Shown in pieces: positions 43,911 to 53,847 of a DNA stretch of 64,000 bases. Within the stretch, counting starts at the first letter, position 1. Every line of letters begins with the position of its first letter. The translations under genes were made by a program, and so were the position numbers. The notes beneath the pieces were generated by a model. That model saw only the letters and a list, made by a program, of their open reading frames with translations, was not told the origin of the DNA and did not search any database. The DNA comes from an uncultured Mucilaginibacter sp. (lineage in GTDB: Bacteria > Bacteroidota > Bacteroidia > Sphingobacteriales > Sphingobacteriaceae), in assembly GCA_903864275.1 (NCBI GenBank), contig CAIPFE010000037.1:62001-126000 (forward strand), written 5' to 3'.

Positions 43911-43934
43911 AATAAGTATTTGATGCTCAATAAA

Positions 43935-44402
43935 TTAAAGCTCAATAAACAATGTATGAAAATTATTCTGAAAACCTATATTTTTAAAGAAATTTACGGC
44001 CAGGATGTTTTTTGCAAATACGTTTAGTTCCATTCGTAAAACATTATTATTTTTTGACCAATTTTTTACTTCATCAATAAGTAATTTACCTAAACCGGTA
44101 TTTCTGTGATTTTCACTTATCATAATATCGCCTATCACGCAATATGTGTGCTTATTAAAGAAACTAACCCTTGAAATAATGTCAGCAGTAATGTATCCAA
44201 TCAAAACATCGTTTAATATAGCTATAAATATTATCTGTTCAGGATTATCAATGTGCCCTTCAAGGTCATCACAATATTCTTCTTTATTAATTTCAGAAAA
44301 AAAGAATGGGTCTAACTTCTCATGGATAGCCATAAGTTTAAGCCAAAGTTCTACTATATCATCAAGATTCGCTTTGTTTGCTTTGATAATGTTATATTCC
44401 AT
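43935..44402 (-). CDS. GNAT family N-acetyltransferase
   Basis: A 155-aa single-domain acetyltransferase. The acetyl-CoA site is DIMISENHRNTGLGKLLIDE (motif A, R/Q-x-x-G-x-G/A with RNTGLG), preceded by the strand CVIGDIMI and followed by the C-terminal NFFKNIGFQ (motif B). Substrate unknown: it may acetylate an amino acid, a peptide or an antibiotic. It is AT-rich in line with the island. The start is ATG at 44402. Confidence 0.87.
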   Translation of the reverse strand: MEYNIIKANKANLDDIVELWLKLMAIHEKLDPFFFSEINKEEYCDDLEGHIDNPEQIIFIAILNDVLIGYITADIISRVSFFNKHTYCVIGDIMISENHRNTGLGKLLIDEVKNWSKNNNVLRMELNVFAKNILAVNFFKNIGFQNNFHTLFIEL

Positions 44403-44498
44403 AAAGTGTAAAGATTATGTATATCATACTGACTTTAGATATTTGAATTATAAATTTACGTTCGTTTAGACTTTATGTACGAGTGCCCATATCTTGAA

Positions 44499-45260
44499 TT
44501 AAAATTCGTCTATGTTCACCCCATTATTTATTAGCCAATTGTTGTCAAGTTTACCAAAGTTCAGTTCATTGTTGTGAACCCAATGATGTAAAAGTTTTGT
44601 CATTCTTGGTGTTCCTTGTAAACTTTGTCCAGATGGCGTATATATATTCAGCAATTGCCTGCCTGCCATGCAATTGTGATTTTTAATTGCATTCCAATGA
44701 CCTGCCCAAATCCCTGTGGGTCGTCTTGTAAAGTATACTGTTCTAATTTGTGGATTATCACACAAATACTCGATTATGTTTTGAGTATTCCAATTTACTT
44801 GTCCTAATCCATCTAATGGAAGAAGTCCCTGATTGTCATCAGTAATTAAATTATATTCTTGTCCACTAAAGATGACGTGATCATTTGGTAATAATTCATA
44901 CTGTGGATGTTCATTATGGAGAACCTGACAAATAAGGTCAGCAAATGTTAATTTAAGTTTTAAGCAGAGGCAAAAAATTTCCGCCAATGTTGGATTCAAT
45001 AAATCGTGTGGCTGAGGAATGCCATTTAGTGGCATGCGTGTATTCAATAAATTAGGATGATTGAGGATAAATAAATTTTTAAACGCCGGCCAAAAATAGT
45101 TTCTTCCATAAAAAAAATCTGCTTTAGCATTTGGTGTGCCAGGATTAAAAGTCCCTATAATCATCACTTCAGGCTTATAAGGAGTAATATCAAGGATGGC
45201 GTTGTGGGTTTCAAAACCATTGTTCCAATTCGTTTGAAAAAATTTATGAAAAATTGGCAT
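44499..45260 (-). CDS. Uracil-DNA glycosylase superfamily-like protein
   Basis: The 253-aa protein has a start like UDG-fold proteins: PEVMIIGTFNPGTPNAKADF followed by FYGRNYFWPAFKNLF, matching the IGxxPG and N-x-FW patterns. A second conserved region is IRTVYFTRRPTGIWAGHWNA with the end RQLLNIYTPSGQSLQGTPRM, where the P-S-x-S-like loop would sit. It might therefore bind or excise damaged bases, or be a defence effector; both are inference. Its neighbours are an 85-aa protein and a lipoprotein. AT-rich. Confidence 0.65.
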   Translation of the reverse strand: MPIFHKFFQTNWNNGFETHNAILDITPYKPEVMIIGTFNPGTPNAKADFFYGRNYFWPAFKNLFILNHPNLLNTRMPLNGIPQPHDLLNPTLAEIFCLCLKLKLTFADLICQVLHNEHPQYELLPNDHVIFSGQEYNLITDDNQGLLPLDGLGQVNWNTQNIIEYLCDNPQIRTVYFTRRPTGIWAGHWNAIKNHNCMAGRQLLNIYTPSGQSLQGTPRMTKLLHHWVHNNELNFGKLDNNWLINNGVNIDEF

Positions 45261-45396
45261 AAGGTTAATTTTTGAAGTTGCGTAAAATATAGTTTTCTGA
45301 AATACCGTCGTAGAAATATATTCCAGACATTTGGTTATGTATAGTGCCTGGATTAGATTCTAGTTTTAATATGAAATATTGTTTGCGATTATTGGT

Positions 45397-45654
45397 TTAT
45401 AAAATTCTTTCATCATTTAAAACAGCCCATACGTATGAACGACCATTTATATTTGCAGGAATTGCTCCTGGACCGTTTACAGGCCAAATGTTATAAACTA
45501 ATTCAAAATCCTTTTTTCTAATATTGTATTTTACTCTACTACATATAAGCCGATTTCCTACTACCTTATATGTAAATTCTTTATTTTCTATGGTTTGAAA
45601 GGGATTTCCTTGATTTCCTATTACTCGATTCCAGATCGTTTCAAATGGCGGCAT
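45397..45654 (-). CDS. Small conserved hypothetical protein (85 aa)
   Basis: Single compact domain: FETIWNRVIGNQGNPFQTIE near the start, NKEFTYKVVGNRLICSRVKY in the middle, and the closing WPVNGPGAIPANINGRSYVW with a terminal LNDERIL. I recall other small bacterial proteins with the order IW-x-R-I, F-T-Y, R, PGP, Y-V-W-A-x-L-x-D-x-R-I, often of unknown function in accessory regions, but cannot name a family. No signal peptide. It follows the lipoprotein gene on the same strand, with 19 bases between. Confidence 0.65.
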   Translation of the reverse strand: MPPFETIWNRVIGNQGNPFQTIENKEFTYKVVGNRLICSRVKYNIRKKDFELVYNIWPVNGPGAIPANINGRSYVWAVLNDERIL

Positions 45655-45673
45655 TTTTTTAATAATTTAATAG

Positions 45674-47104
45674 TTATTCGCATGGCATAAATTCATAATT
45701 AGAATTTTCCCATTTGTTAGTATCATAGTTCTTAGCAAGAAAATTAATATTAAGGACATCATTACCATTAATTTTATTAATTATCCATGGCTCATCCGTC
45801 CATTCTGAGTTGGCACCGACAATCGGTTTGCTACCATTGAATTGAACATTTAACCTATTCCTATTTTTTGTTCCCGTAAATTCAACTTTATCTGACATTT
45901 TATCTCCATCGTAATCTTCAACAAACCCTTTAACCTTTATAGGAGATAGGAAGGTGATATTTATTACAGTTCTATATTTTAAACCATCTGAATAAAAACA
46001 TTTTTGAATATTATTGCTTGGGTTATTAACAGAGTTATCTTTAGTATTTTCGTGTTTTTTTATAGTATTATTAATCGTAACAGCAGGCATTTTTACAGCA
46101 GTATCCATTACTGAACCATTAGCCATAATTGCCTCGTGGGCATCAGGGTAATGAACAGTGCCATCCTTCGTAATAAATTTATTTTTGTATAAGTGAGGAT
46201 TGTCACTAATAAAATATTGTCTGTAGCTCTTGAAGGCTTCATCTTTAATAGTTAAATCATTGTTGAAAACTATGTTGAAATTTGTTTCATGGCCAATAGC
46301 TCCTAATGGCGCCTGGAAATGGGAACTATCAGATTCCGTTTTACTGCCATATAAATTAAAATACTCACCTGAAGAAGATATAGTCCCATTAGCATTTAAT
46401 TTGCCTGCGTAAGCGACTTTCCCATTATAGTGGAAAATTTTAAAAGTTAGTTGTGGTTCTGGATAAAGTAACTTTTTATAATCAAACCCAGCTTCATTAG
46501 CCAGAAAATAATTTATATTATAAAAAGCATAGTTAGACTTTAAAAGTAGGTTACCATTTGGCCAATATATCTCGATTTCTACAGGACTAAGTTTCTTTAA
46601 ATTATTAATTTGATAGTAAAAGGGATATCCAAATTTGGTGATCATATAATTATGTGGTTCGTTCTTATTTGCTTCTTTATAATCTACGCCCTTAATCATA
46701 TCCCAATTCTTAGGGATTTCAGACTTTATAAAAACATTGTTACTTGATAAACTTCCTGATGATATTCCTTCCTCATAGACTACGGTATAAATTTGCTTAC
46801 CGTTAAAGGCTCCATTTTTTATACTAAATAAAGCAATTGTAGATTGCTTTTCCATAAATACTCCATTTTCATCGGTGTATCTCACAGTCCCTAAAATTTC
46901 TATTGAGCCAGTATACGGCAATAGAGATTCACGGGAAAAAACAGAATCATTATAAAGTCTAAATTTTGAATGGCATTCATCTAATGTCAATAAAATATTG
47001 TTGTTGCTACGTAATGATGAAAACTGATCATTAATGTTCTTTTTGTTATTACAAGCTAACAATAGAAATGGCAAAAAAGCAAAAAAGGTAATTTTGATTC
47101 TCAT
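45674..47104 (-). CDS. Lipoprotein with MORN/YwqK-like repeats
   Basis: The 476-aa product has a type II signal peptide (FFAFLPFLLLACNNKK, Cys at residue 18). The body contains sections of the type Y/W-x-N-G-x-x: EIYWPNGNLLLKSNYAFY, and FHYNGKVAYAGKLNANGTIS followed by SSSGEYFNLYG, resembling the YwqK/MORN-like repeats of Bacteroidota. The last ~150 residues include IKGFVEDYDGDKMSDKVEFT-like beta structure (the exact string begins VKGFVEDYDG). Function unknown; the repeats suggest a surface or interaction role. AT-rich, same strand as the 85-aa gene. Confidence 0.65.
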   Translation of the reverse strand: MRIKITFFAFLPFLLLACNNKKNINDQFSSLRSNNNILLTLDECHSKFRLYNDSVFSRESLLPYTGSIEILGTVRYTDENGVFMEKQSTIALFSIKNGAFNGKQIYTVVYEEGISSGSLSSNNVFIKSEIPKNWDMIKGVDYKEANKNEPHNYMITKFGYPFYYQINNLKKLSPVEIEIYWPNGNLLLKSNYAFYNINYFLANEAGFDYKKLLYPEPQLTFKIFHYNGKVAYAGKLNANGTISSSGEYFNLYGSKTESDSSHFQAPLGAIGHETNFNIVFNNDLTIKDEAFKSYRQYFISDNPHLYKNKFITKDGTVHYPDAHEAIMANGSVMDTAVKMPAVTINNTIKKHENTKDNSVNNPSNNIQKCFYSDGLKYRTVINITFLSPIKVKGFVEDYDGDKMSDKVEFTGTKNRNRLNVQFNGSKPIVGANSEWTDEPWIINKINGNDVLNINFLAKNYDTNKWENSNYEFMPCE

Positions 47105-47287
47105 CTTATTAATTTCTTCGATAATTCACTAAAAAGCCTTATTAATTGTTCTTGTAAAAATGTATAAAGTGCGTTTATGATTTCTAATTATATCGTGTGA
47201 TTTGAGTGAATTCACATATTTTCCGGTTTCTTTTTCATTAATGGAATTCCAAAGCTTATTTTTAGATATTACTTTTATTAATAAAAA

Positions 47288-48655
47288 ATGAATTGCTTTG
47301 TCAGGGCATTATTCTTCATCATTTTTTGCTTTATTTATTCCAATTCATTCGCGCAACAAAATGTATTTAGTTGGACAGACAATAAAACTAATTTGCATTG
47401 GCGAATAGATACATCTTCCCACCTATTAAGGCAGGAAACTAAAACAGATCATTGGGAAAATGCCGGCTTGGTTAAAATGGTTAATGTCAACTTTAGTGAA
47501 TTACCAGCTAATTTATTAACGAATTCATTCTTATCTGATGACCCTGATAAACGATACTTTACGGTGATGGGTACAGGGCAAGTTTACCAGTTCAGTAAAA
47601 GTAAACTCACCTTAACCAGGTTGGATAAAACCTACTTCCGGGGATATAATTTTAGCAGTAGCCAATTTATCAGAAAAGACACTATTTATAGTTTTGGAGG
47701 CAGTGGTTTTTGGCAATTTAATGCTACGCTAACCTATTATGATTGGGGTCATCAGGAATGGGAATGGCTCCAGGCTAAAAATGAGGGGCCACAAGTTATT
47801 AACTCGTATTTTAGTGGTTACGACCCCAAAACAGATGTCTTTTATTCAGCGTTAAACCCGTATGGTAATGAATATGGTCAAAGCAAGCCAACACGGGATA
47901 AGAGAGTATTTGCATTAAATTTAAAAAGTAAAAAGTGGCAACTATTGGGGTTGGTTGATGAAAATGAAACTAAAAATACAGATGAGGCAATAGTTTGGTC
48001 TGGACGATACTTTTTTCAATGTAACGATAGCTTTTTGCTGATCATTGATCCCGAAGAAAATAAAGTATTTGAGTACAATGACGGGAAATCAATATTCAAT
48101 AGTATATTGGATATTAACGATAAAACTTTAACAACAAAATATCTAAAATTCAACAACAAATTTATTCGGGAATCTTTCACTATTCAAAATATACTCCGTG
48201 ACGCAAAATATATCGGCCCATTTTATATTGGTCAGTCCATCAGCAGGCGAAGACATTACATATTAGGTTTTGGCATAGTAATTCTAATGGGCCTTATGTA
48301 TTTTTTAAGAAAAAGGAAACTCATTTTTCCTTTTAAAAATTTAAAAGAAAAGCCTTCTGTTTTAACTGATTTAGAAATGACTGTTTTAAGTGATTTAATC
48401 TCAAAGGGCAGAAACGGTACTTTAAACACAATAGAATTAAATTCCATTTTAAATATCGACGGTAAATCGCAGGATAACCAAAGGAAAATACGTGCAGATT
48501 TTATAGCTGAAATAAATCAAAAGATTGAAGCAAAATATAATATCAATAACTGCATCGATCGTAAACCGTCAAAAGATGATAAAAGGATAACGCTATATTA
48601 TTTAACGGATAAAGGGTTTAATTTATTTGGTAAGCATAGCCTTACTATAAAGTAA
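47288..48655 (+). CDS. Membrane protein: exported propeller-like domain, one helix, cytoplasmic winged-helix-like end
   Basis: A 455-aa protein. After a signal peptide (FFIIFCFIYSNSFAQ) about 295 residues carry kelch-like pieces such as DTIYSFGGSGFWQFNATLTY, SYFSGYDPKTDVFY and RVFALNLKSKKWQLLG. A transmembrane helix follows (YILGFGIVILMGLMYFLRKR, near residue 320). The cytoplasmic ~110 residues resemble a winged-helix unit: LTDLEMTVLSDLISKGRNGT, NSILNIDGKSQDNQRKIRAD and a C-terminal YYLTDKGFNLFG. This would be a one-component transmembrane regulator: the outside domain senses, the inside binds DNA. I recall comparable Bacteroidota proteins but no named family. It overlaps the FUSC gene by 11 bases (convergent). 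Confidence 0.68.
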   Translation: MNCFVRALFFIIFCFIYSNSFAQQNVFSWTDNKTNLHWRIDTSSHLLRQETKTDHWENAGLVKMVNVNFSELPANLLTNSFLSDDPDKRYFTVMGTGQVYQFSKSKLTLTRLDKTYFRGYNFSSSQFIRKDTIYSFGGSGFWQFNATLTYYDWGHQEWEWLQAKNEGPQVINSYFSGYDPKTDVFYSALNPYGNEYGQSKPTRDKRVFALNLKSKKWQLLGLVDENETKNTDEAIVWSGRYFFQCNDSFLLIIDPEENKVFEYNDGKSIFNSILDINDKTLTTKYLKFNNKFIRESFTIQNILRDAKYIGPFYIGQSISRRRHYILGFGIVILMGLMYFLRKRKLIFPFKNLKEKPSVLTDLEMTVLSDLISKGRNGTLNTIELNSILNIDGKSQDNQRKIRADFIAEINQKIEAKYNINNCIDRKPSKDDKRITLYYLTDKGFNLFGKHSLTIK

Positions 48656-50945
48656 GAATTGCATTTTTCGAGTCTAAGCAATTTAACAATGCGTATTCAA
48701 AAAACTTAAAGAACATAAGGCCCTTTTCGAGAGGCCTTGCGGGGACGGATCTAAAAAGTCTTCCTGCCAGCTGGCGGGAGAGGCTTAGGGGGGCTGAGCC
48801 GGCGCCGACAATATTCTCAGTCACCCGCGCAATATCATTGCTGATCCTGTTAATAAAGCCCAGCTGCTCTTTCAGCAAGACGTCATCGGCAGATAATGGA
48901 ACCATTTCTTCGCTAACCGCTGGCAAGGCTTTCCCGGTACTAAACTCAACAGTTTCCCCGTCCAGCTTTTTATTGCAATCATTCAGCACGGCGATGCTGC
49001 GTTTTAATAGTTTAATATTTTCGGCCGGGGCTTTATGTAATGATTTTAGCGAAATAGATGATGCAATGGTGGCGATGTACGATGATAAAATATGGTTCAG
49101 CACCACAAATTTGTGCACCTCTTTTATTTTGCGCTGTTTGCTTTTTGGCTCGGAGGTCATGCGCTCAAAGGCTGCGGACAGGTTGGCCGATTTTACGAAT
49201 ACATCCTTTCGCGCAAGCTTATATTCAATAGTGCCTACTTCTTTGCCGCAAATACTTTCGGCAATTTTTACCAGGTAATTAACATTGGCATGGATCACTT
49301 CGGCAAGGCTATACTGTATCTGTTCAAATTCCCAGCTTGGGAATATCAAATAGCTGGCAATAAAAGCAATGGTTGAGCCGATAATAGTATCCACAATACG
49401 TTCCTCAACAACAAAGCCAACGCCTAAAAATTTAAAAAGGATAAGCACATAAGTCGTCATAAAAATAACGCTTACCACGTAATTTAATCTAAGGAAACTG
49501 TAAGTCCCCATCATAAATACGATCAAAAACACAAATTGCAGGTCTTTATTCGGGATAAAAAGCAGGATGGTTATACCGATAACGCCGCCGCTGATGGTGC
49601 CGATAAGCCGCTGGTAATTACGCTGTTTGGAAAGGCTGAAACCTGGCTTTAATATCACAATGATGGTAAGCAGCACCCAATAGCTGTGGTGACCTATAGC
49701 AAAGTTCCTGGCGATGATAAAACCGATCAAACAAACCAGCGATACCCTGAGGGCATGCTTAAAAGCCGCTGATCCGAACGAAAAATTATCAAAAAATATA
49801 TGCGGGGCGTAATCCTGATGCGTTACGAATTTTGAATATTCATCATCACCAATGTTGCGGTCGGACAAGGCCTCCGACGACCGGGAATTATAATAGCTGT
49901 AGATGCTTTTTATCCGGTCGTTCAGGTCACGCAGGTTTATCAGTATCTTTTTGAGGGCTATATTGCTGGTGGCCTGGTCGTTTAACCCTATCTGGTCGAT
50001 CCTTGATTTTAGTTGTTCAAGTTCCGTGATAAAATCAACCTTACGTTTGTTCCGGGTGTTTGATAAAACGAGGTAAGCGATGTTGTCCACTTCATCGGCC
50101 ATATCTTCAAGGGTAGAAGCGATCTGGTCCAATACCCCGGTTGCCTTAAATTTCTCCCTGATATGGCTGTAATCATAATGTGTAGCCATTATCTGCTCAA
50201 ACATATCAACCAGGTCGACAAATATAAGTACCAGTATCCGGCTGGCATTGGTCGATTCCTTTACCATCACCCTGCTTTTAAACAGTATCTCCCTTACTGC
50301 GTCCTGGTGCTGGCTCACTTTTATTTGCTGCGATACCAGCTTGCGGTAATTTTCTTCGATGTCCGTTTCAGGCTCATAAAAGGCGGCTTTTATCCTCAGG
50401 AAAGTGGCGATATCACTGATGTTTTCACCCAATGTCTGCTGGGCAGCACGGTAAGGCCTTATGCCAAAAAATATTAGACTGAACAGCAAATACCATATAC
50501 CCCCGGCTAAAATGGTTGCACTCAACACCAAAACCTGGTCGGGTTTGGCTTCCTTATCCATCATGAATATCATAACCAGCAGTGCAGAAGTGCCCACCGA
50601 AGCCGCCCGGTTGCCATACACCGTGAACATGGAAAATAAAAAGGAAAGCAGCGTGATCTCTAGCCCTAAAGCGAACACATTAAGCCGTGCAAACCCGGTA
50701 ATTGCAGCGACGAAAAAAAGAAAAACATTGCCAATGGCCATGCCGTTACGCTTATGCGACAAGGGCCCAGGGCTGTCGATCGTACAAATACATACCGCTC
50801 CCAGCGACATAGTTAAACCCAGGTCGAAATGATGAAACTGCATTAATACCAGCGAAGGCAGTAAAATGCCTAATGACATGCGTAAACCGTCAGAAAAATA
50901 CTGGCTGTAAAAAAAGCTTTTTATTTCCCTGGTGTTTATTTTCAT
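48645..50945 (-). CDS. FUSC family inner-membrane protein (YccS/YhfK type)
   Basis: A 766-aa protein from the ATG at 50945; the GTG at 50957 is a less likely start. It has two blocks of ~5-6 helices (residues ~20-170, e.g. GIWYLLFSLIFFGIRPYRAA; and ~410-560, e.g. HALRVSLVCLIGFIIARNFA, SYWVLLTIIVILKPGFSLSK), each followed by a cytoplasmic helical part. The KPGFSLSKQRNYQRLIGTIS signature is typical of FUSC proteins. The family is linked to aromatic-acid efflux and envelope transport; substrate unproven. Divergent from ppc; the 3' end overlaps the kelch-like gene by 11 bases. Confidence 0.9.
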   Translation of the reverse strand: MKINTREIKSFFYSQYFSDGLRMSLGILLPSLVLMQFHHFDLGLTMSLGAVCICTIDSPGPLSHKRNGMAIGNVFLFFVAAITGFARLNVFALGLEITLLSFLFSMFTVYGNRAASVGTSALLVMIFMMDKEAKPDQVLVLSATILAGGIWYLLFSLIFFGIRPYRAAQQTLGENISDIATFLRIKAAFYEPETDIEENYRKLVSQQIKVSQHQDAVREILFKSRVMVKESTNASRILVLIFVDLVDMFEQIMATHYDYSHIREKFKATGVLDQIASTLEDMADEVDNIAYLVLSNTRNKRKVDFITELEQLKSRIDQIGLNDQATSNIALKKILINLRDLNDRIKSIYSYYNSRSSEALSDRNIGDDEYSKFVTHQDYAPHIFFDNFSFGSAAFKHALRVSLVCLIGFIIARNFAIGHHSYWVLLTIIVILKPGFSLSKQRNYQRLIGTISGGVIGITILLFIPNKDLQFVFLIVFMMGTYSFLRLNYVVSVIFMTTYVLILFKFLGVGFVVEERIVDTIIGSTIAFIASYLIFPSWEFEQIQYSLAEVIHANVNYLVKIAESICGKEVGTIEYKLARKDVFVKSANLSAAFERMTSEPKSKQRKIKEVHKFVVLNHILSSYIATIASSISLKSLHKAPAENIKLLKRSIAVLNDCNKKLDGETVEFSTGKALPAVSEEMVPLSADDVLLKEQLGFINRISNDIARVTENIVGAGSAPLSLSRQLAGRLFRSVPARPLEKGLMFFKFFEYALLNCLDSKNAILTL

Positions 50946-51253
50946 TGGAATTGTCACTGGTTTTTATTTTTTTATTTACGATCTGCCTGTTGGCGGACAT
51001 AGGATTTTATTGATTCCTTTTTTTGTCAACCCTTCGAAGGACGCGATGTTTTCATAAATGTTTTTTAAAGGCCGAAAATAGGCCGAAAATTTACAAAAAT
51101 TAAATATTTACGCCATTTTTTAATAAATATTACATTAATAGCAGATAAGTATTATTAATTACTCATTTTTTTATACTTTTAGATTTTGAAAGTTTAGTGC
51201 CGGCGGCCGTAACACCAATTACGAACAAACATAATTTTTTATACCCAATTTAT

Positions 51254-53839
51254 ATGCCCTCAACGTTAAAACTCAGTCAAAGAGAAACAGCTTTTAATAA
51301 CGAAGTTGTCACCCGTTTTGAGTTGTATAACAGTCTGTTTCAAACACTGCCCTTTTACCAGGTGAAGGATACCGGCATCTTATTGCCGTTTTTTAGTTCG
51401 CATTGCGAAAAAGAGGCGACAAAACAGGTATCCCCAACGGCTATAATTGAATCGTTTTTTAAGAAATATGTACCGGATATCGACCACCGGGAGCAAATTA
51501 ACCGCATGTTCCGTTTTATTCAGTATATCGAGCGGCAGGTGGTGTTGTTTGACGCCATTGAGGACTCCTCCTTTAACAGGATCGGTCGTGCAGATGACAG
51601 CGGTACATTGCAAAGCTTATTGCAGCAGGCGTCCTTAAATGAGCATTCACGCAATAAGATCAGTCAAAAGTTAAATGACTTTTCGTTAAGGCTGGTACTT
51701 ACCGCGCACCCTACGCAATTTTATCCCGGCACGATATTGGGTATAATGACCGACCTGATAGAAGCGCTGAAAACAAACGATATACCTACTATTGACGTTT
51801 TATTGCAGCAACTGGGTAAAACACCATTTTTTAATAAAACTTCACCAACGCCTGTTGACGAAGCCATTAGCCTCGCCTGGTTCCTCGAAAATATATTTTA
51901 TCATGCGGTATCGGGTATCCAGGCGAAACTGGAAGAGGAATTTGACATTAATGCCGACCGCGCCAACCAGGTATTAGAGTTAGGCTTTTGGCCCGGCGGA
52001 GACAGGGACGGCAACCCGAACGTAACAACTGAAACCACAAAAGCGGTTGCCAGTTTTCTGCGGCAAAGAGTTTTCAGGTGTTATTACCGGGACTTCAGGA
52101 TGTTGAAGCGCCGGATCACTTTCCGCGGTGTTGAAAAGGCAATGGCCAGGCTCGAAAAACTGATCTATCAAAACGCGAACCAGCAGCTATCACATCCGGA
52201 CGACCTGCAAGCGGAATTGCTCGACCTGCTGCTATCAATAAAACAAACCCTGATCACAAATCACGACAGCCTTTTTGTCAATATTGTTGAGGACCTGTTA
52301 AAAAAAGTACGTTTGTTTGGCTGTTATTTTGCCACCCTTGATATCCGGCAGGATAGCCGGGTATTGCGCAAAGTGTTTAATTACGCTACGCAACAGGCTG
52401 ATATAGAAACAGGTATTCCAAATGGGTACGAAGGCCTGGAAGAGGAAGATAAATTAAAAAACATCACTTTTAACGAGGCTGATTTGCATTGTCCCGATGA
52501 TGCCGAGAGCCTGACAAAGGATACACTCAACACCATAAGGCTGATGAAGCAAATTCAGTCGACAAATGGTGAAAAGGCATGCCAGCGATTTATTATCAGT
52601 AATTGCCAACAGGCATCGGATATTTTGCAACTGATCGACCTGTTTTTGTGGAGCGGCTGGGAAAAAGAAAGCCTGAGCGTTGATTTTATGCCTTTGTTCG
52701 AGACCGTAAATGATCTGAAAAGCGCAGCCCTGGTAATGGAACGACTATACACCCATCCTTTTTATAAAGAACATCTTGAAAAACGAGGTAACCTGCAATC
52801 CATAATGCTTGGTTTTTCTGACAGCACCAAAGATGGCGGCTACCTGATGGCTAACTGGTCTATTTACCAGGCAAAAGTAGAGCTTACTTCCATGGCACGG
52901 AGATATGGTGTCAGCCTTGCTTTTTTCGATGGCAGGGGCGGCCCTCCGGCGCGTGGAGGTGGTAAAACCCACCGCTTTTATGCTTCGATGGGCGAGGAGA
53001 TAGCCAACGAACATATCCAGTTAACTATACAGGGGCAAACTGTAAGCTCGCAGTACGGATCGGTGGAAACCGCACGTTTCAACATGGAGCAACTTATAAA
53101 TGCCGGGATCATTTCTGCCCTACAGCCGAACCGGAACGATCTGCTCGATGTGAGACATAAAGAACTGATCTCATCTATGGCAGATGAAAGCTATAAACTA
53201 TTTTTAGCCCTTCGCCAGCACCCTTTGTTTGTTGAGTATCTCGAAAAATTCAGCCCTTTAAAACTCCTTTCTCATATAAATATCAGCAGCCGGCCAACCA
53301 AACGGAATTCGGATGCTTCCCTAAAACTGGAGGACCTGCGGGCAATTAGCTTCGTAACCTCGTGGAGCCAGTTGAAACAAAGCATACCAGGTTTTTATGG
53401 CGTGGGTACCGCTTTAAATAAGATGAAAGAAGGCGGGCACTGGCATGAAATTAAGCAATTATACAATTCGTCCGGCTTCTTTAAAACGATGGTTGATAAC
53501 TGTATCATGTCCATGACGAAATCAGATTTCCGGGTTACTGCCTATCTTGAAAAAGATAAAAAATTTGGCCAGTTCTGGAGATTGCTTAAGGATGAATTCG
53601 AGCTCACCAAAACACTGCTGCTGGAGTTAACCGGAACGGATATTTTAATGGGCGAATACCCGGTTGAACGCCGCTCCATTGCCATCCGCGAAAAGATTGT
53701 ACTGCCTTTGGTGATCATACAGCACGATGCTTTGCAGCGTTTAAATAATTGTAAGGACGAAGAATTAATTAAAATTTACAATAAGCTCGTGATCCGCACG
53801 GTTTATGGTATAGTTAATGCCGGCAGGAATTTGGCGTGA
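51254..53839 (+). CDS. ppc: Phosphoenolpyruvate carboxylase
   Basis: Carboxylates PEP with bicarbonate to oxaloacetate, refilling the TCA cycle. I use the ATG at 51254 (861 aa); the frame starting at 51197 adds residues outside the family's usual start. The active-site His is residue 152 in LVLTAHPTQFYPGT. Also present: FWPGGDRDGNPNVT, GFSDSTKDGGYLMANW and FFDGRGGPPARGGGKTHRFY (mobile catalytic loop). The C-terminus ends GRNLA rather than the QNTG of many PEPCs. A -7-like TATACTTTTAG lies at 51170-51180, within the 308-base divergent gap to the FUSC gene. Confidence 0.96.
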   Translation: MPSTLKLSQRETAFNNEVVTRFELYNSLFQTLPFYQVKDTGILLPFFSSHCEKEATKQVSPTAIIESFFKKYVPDIDHREQINRMFRFIQYIERQVVLFDAIEDSSFNRIGRADDSGTLQSLLQQASLNEHSRNKISQKLNDFSLRLVLTAHPTQFYPGTILGIMTDLIEALKTNDIPTIDVLLQQLGKTPFFNKTSPTPVDEAISLAWFLENIFYHAVSGIQAKLEEEFDINADRANQVLELGFWPGGDRDGNPNVTTETTKAVASFLRQRVFRCYYRDFRMLKRRITFRGVEKAMARLEKLIYQNANQQLSHPDDLQAELLDLLLSIKQTLITNHDSLFVNIVEDLLKKVRLFGCYFATLDIRQDSRVLRKVFNYATQQADIETGIPNGYEGLEEEDKLKNITFNEADLHCPDDAESLTKDTLNTIRLMKQIQSTNGEKACQRFIISNCQQASDILQLIDLFLWSGWEKESLSVDFMPLFETVNDLKSAALVMERLYTHPFYKEHLEKRGNLQSIMLGFSDSTKDGGYLMANWSIYQAKVELTSMARRYGVSLAFFDGRGGPPARGGGKTHRFYASMGEEIANEHIQLTIQGQTVSSQYGSVETARFNMEQLINAGIISALQPNRNDLLDVRHKELISSMADESYKLFLALRQHPLFVEYLEKFSPLKLLSHINISSRPTKRNSDASLKLEDLRAISFVTSWSQLKQSIPGFYGVGTALNKMKEGGHWHEIKQLYNSSGFFKTMVDNCIMSMTKSDFRVTAYLEKDKKFGQFWRLLKDEFELTKTLLLELTGTDILMGEYPVERRSIAIREKIVLPLVIIQHDALQRLNNCKDEELIKIYNKLVIRTVYGIVNAGRNLA

Positions 53840-53847
53840 GGGGATCC

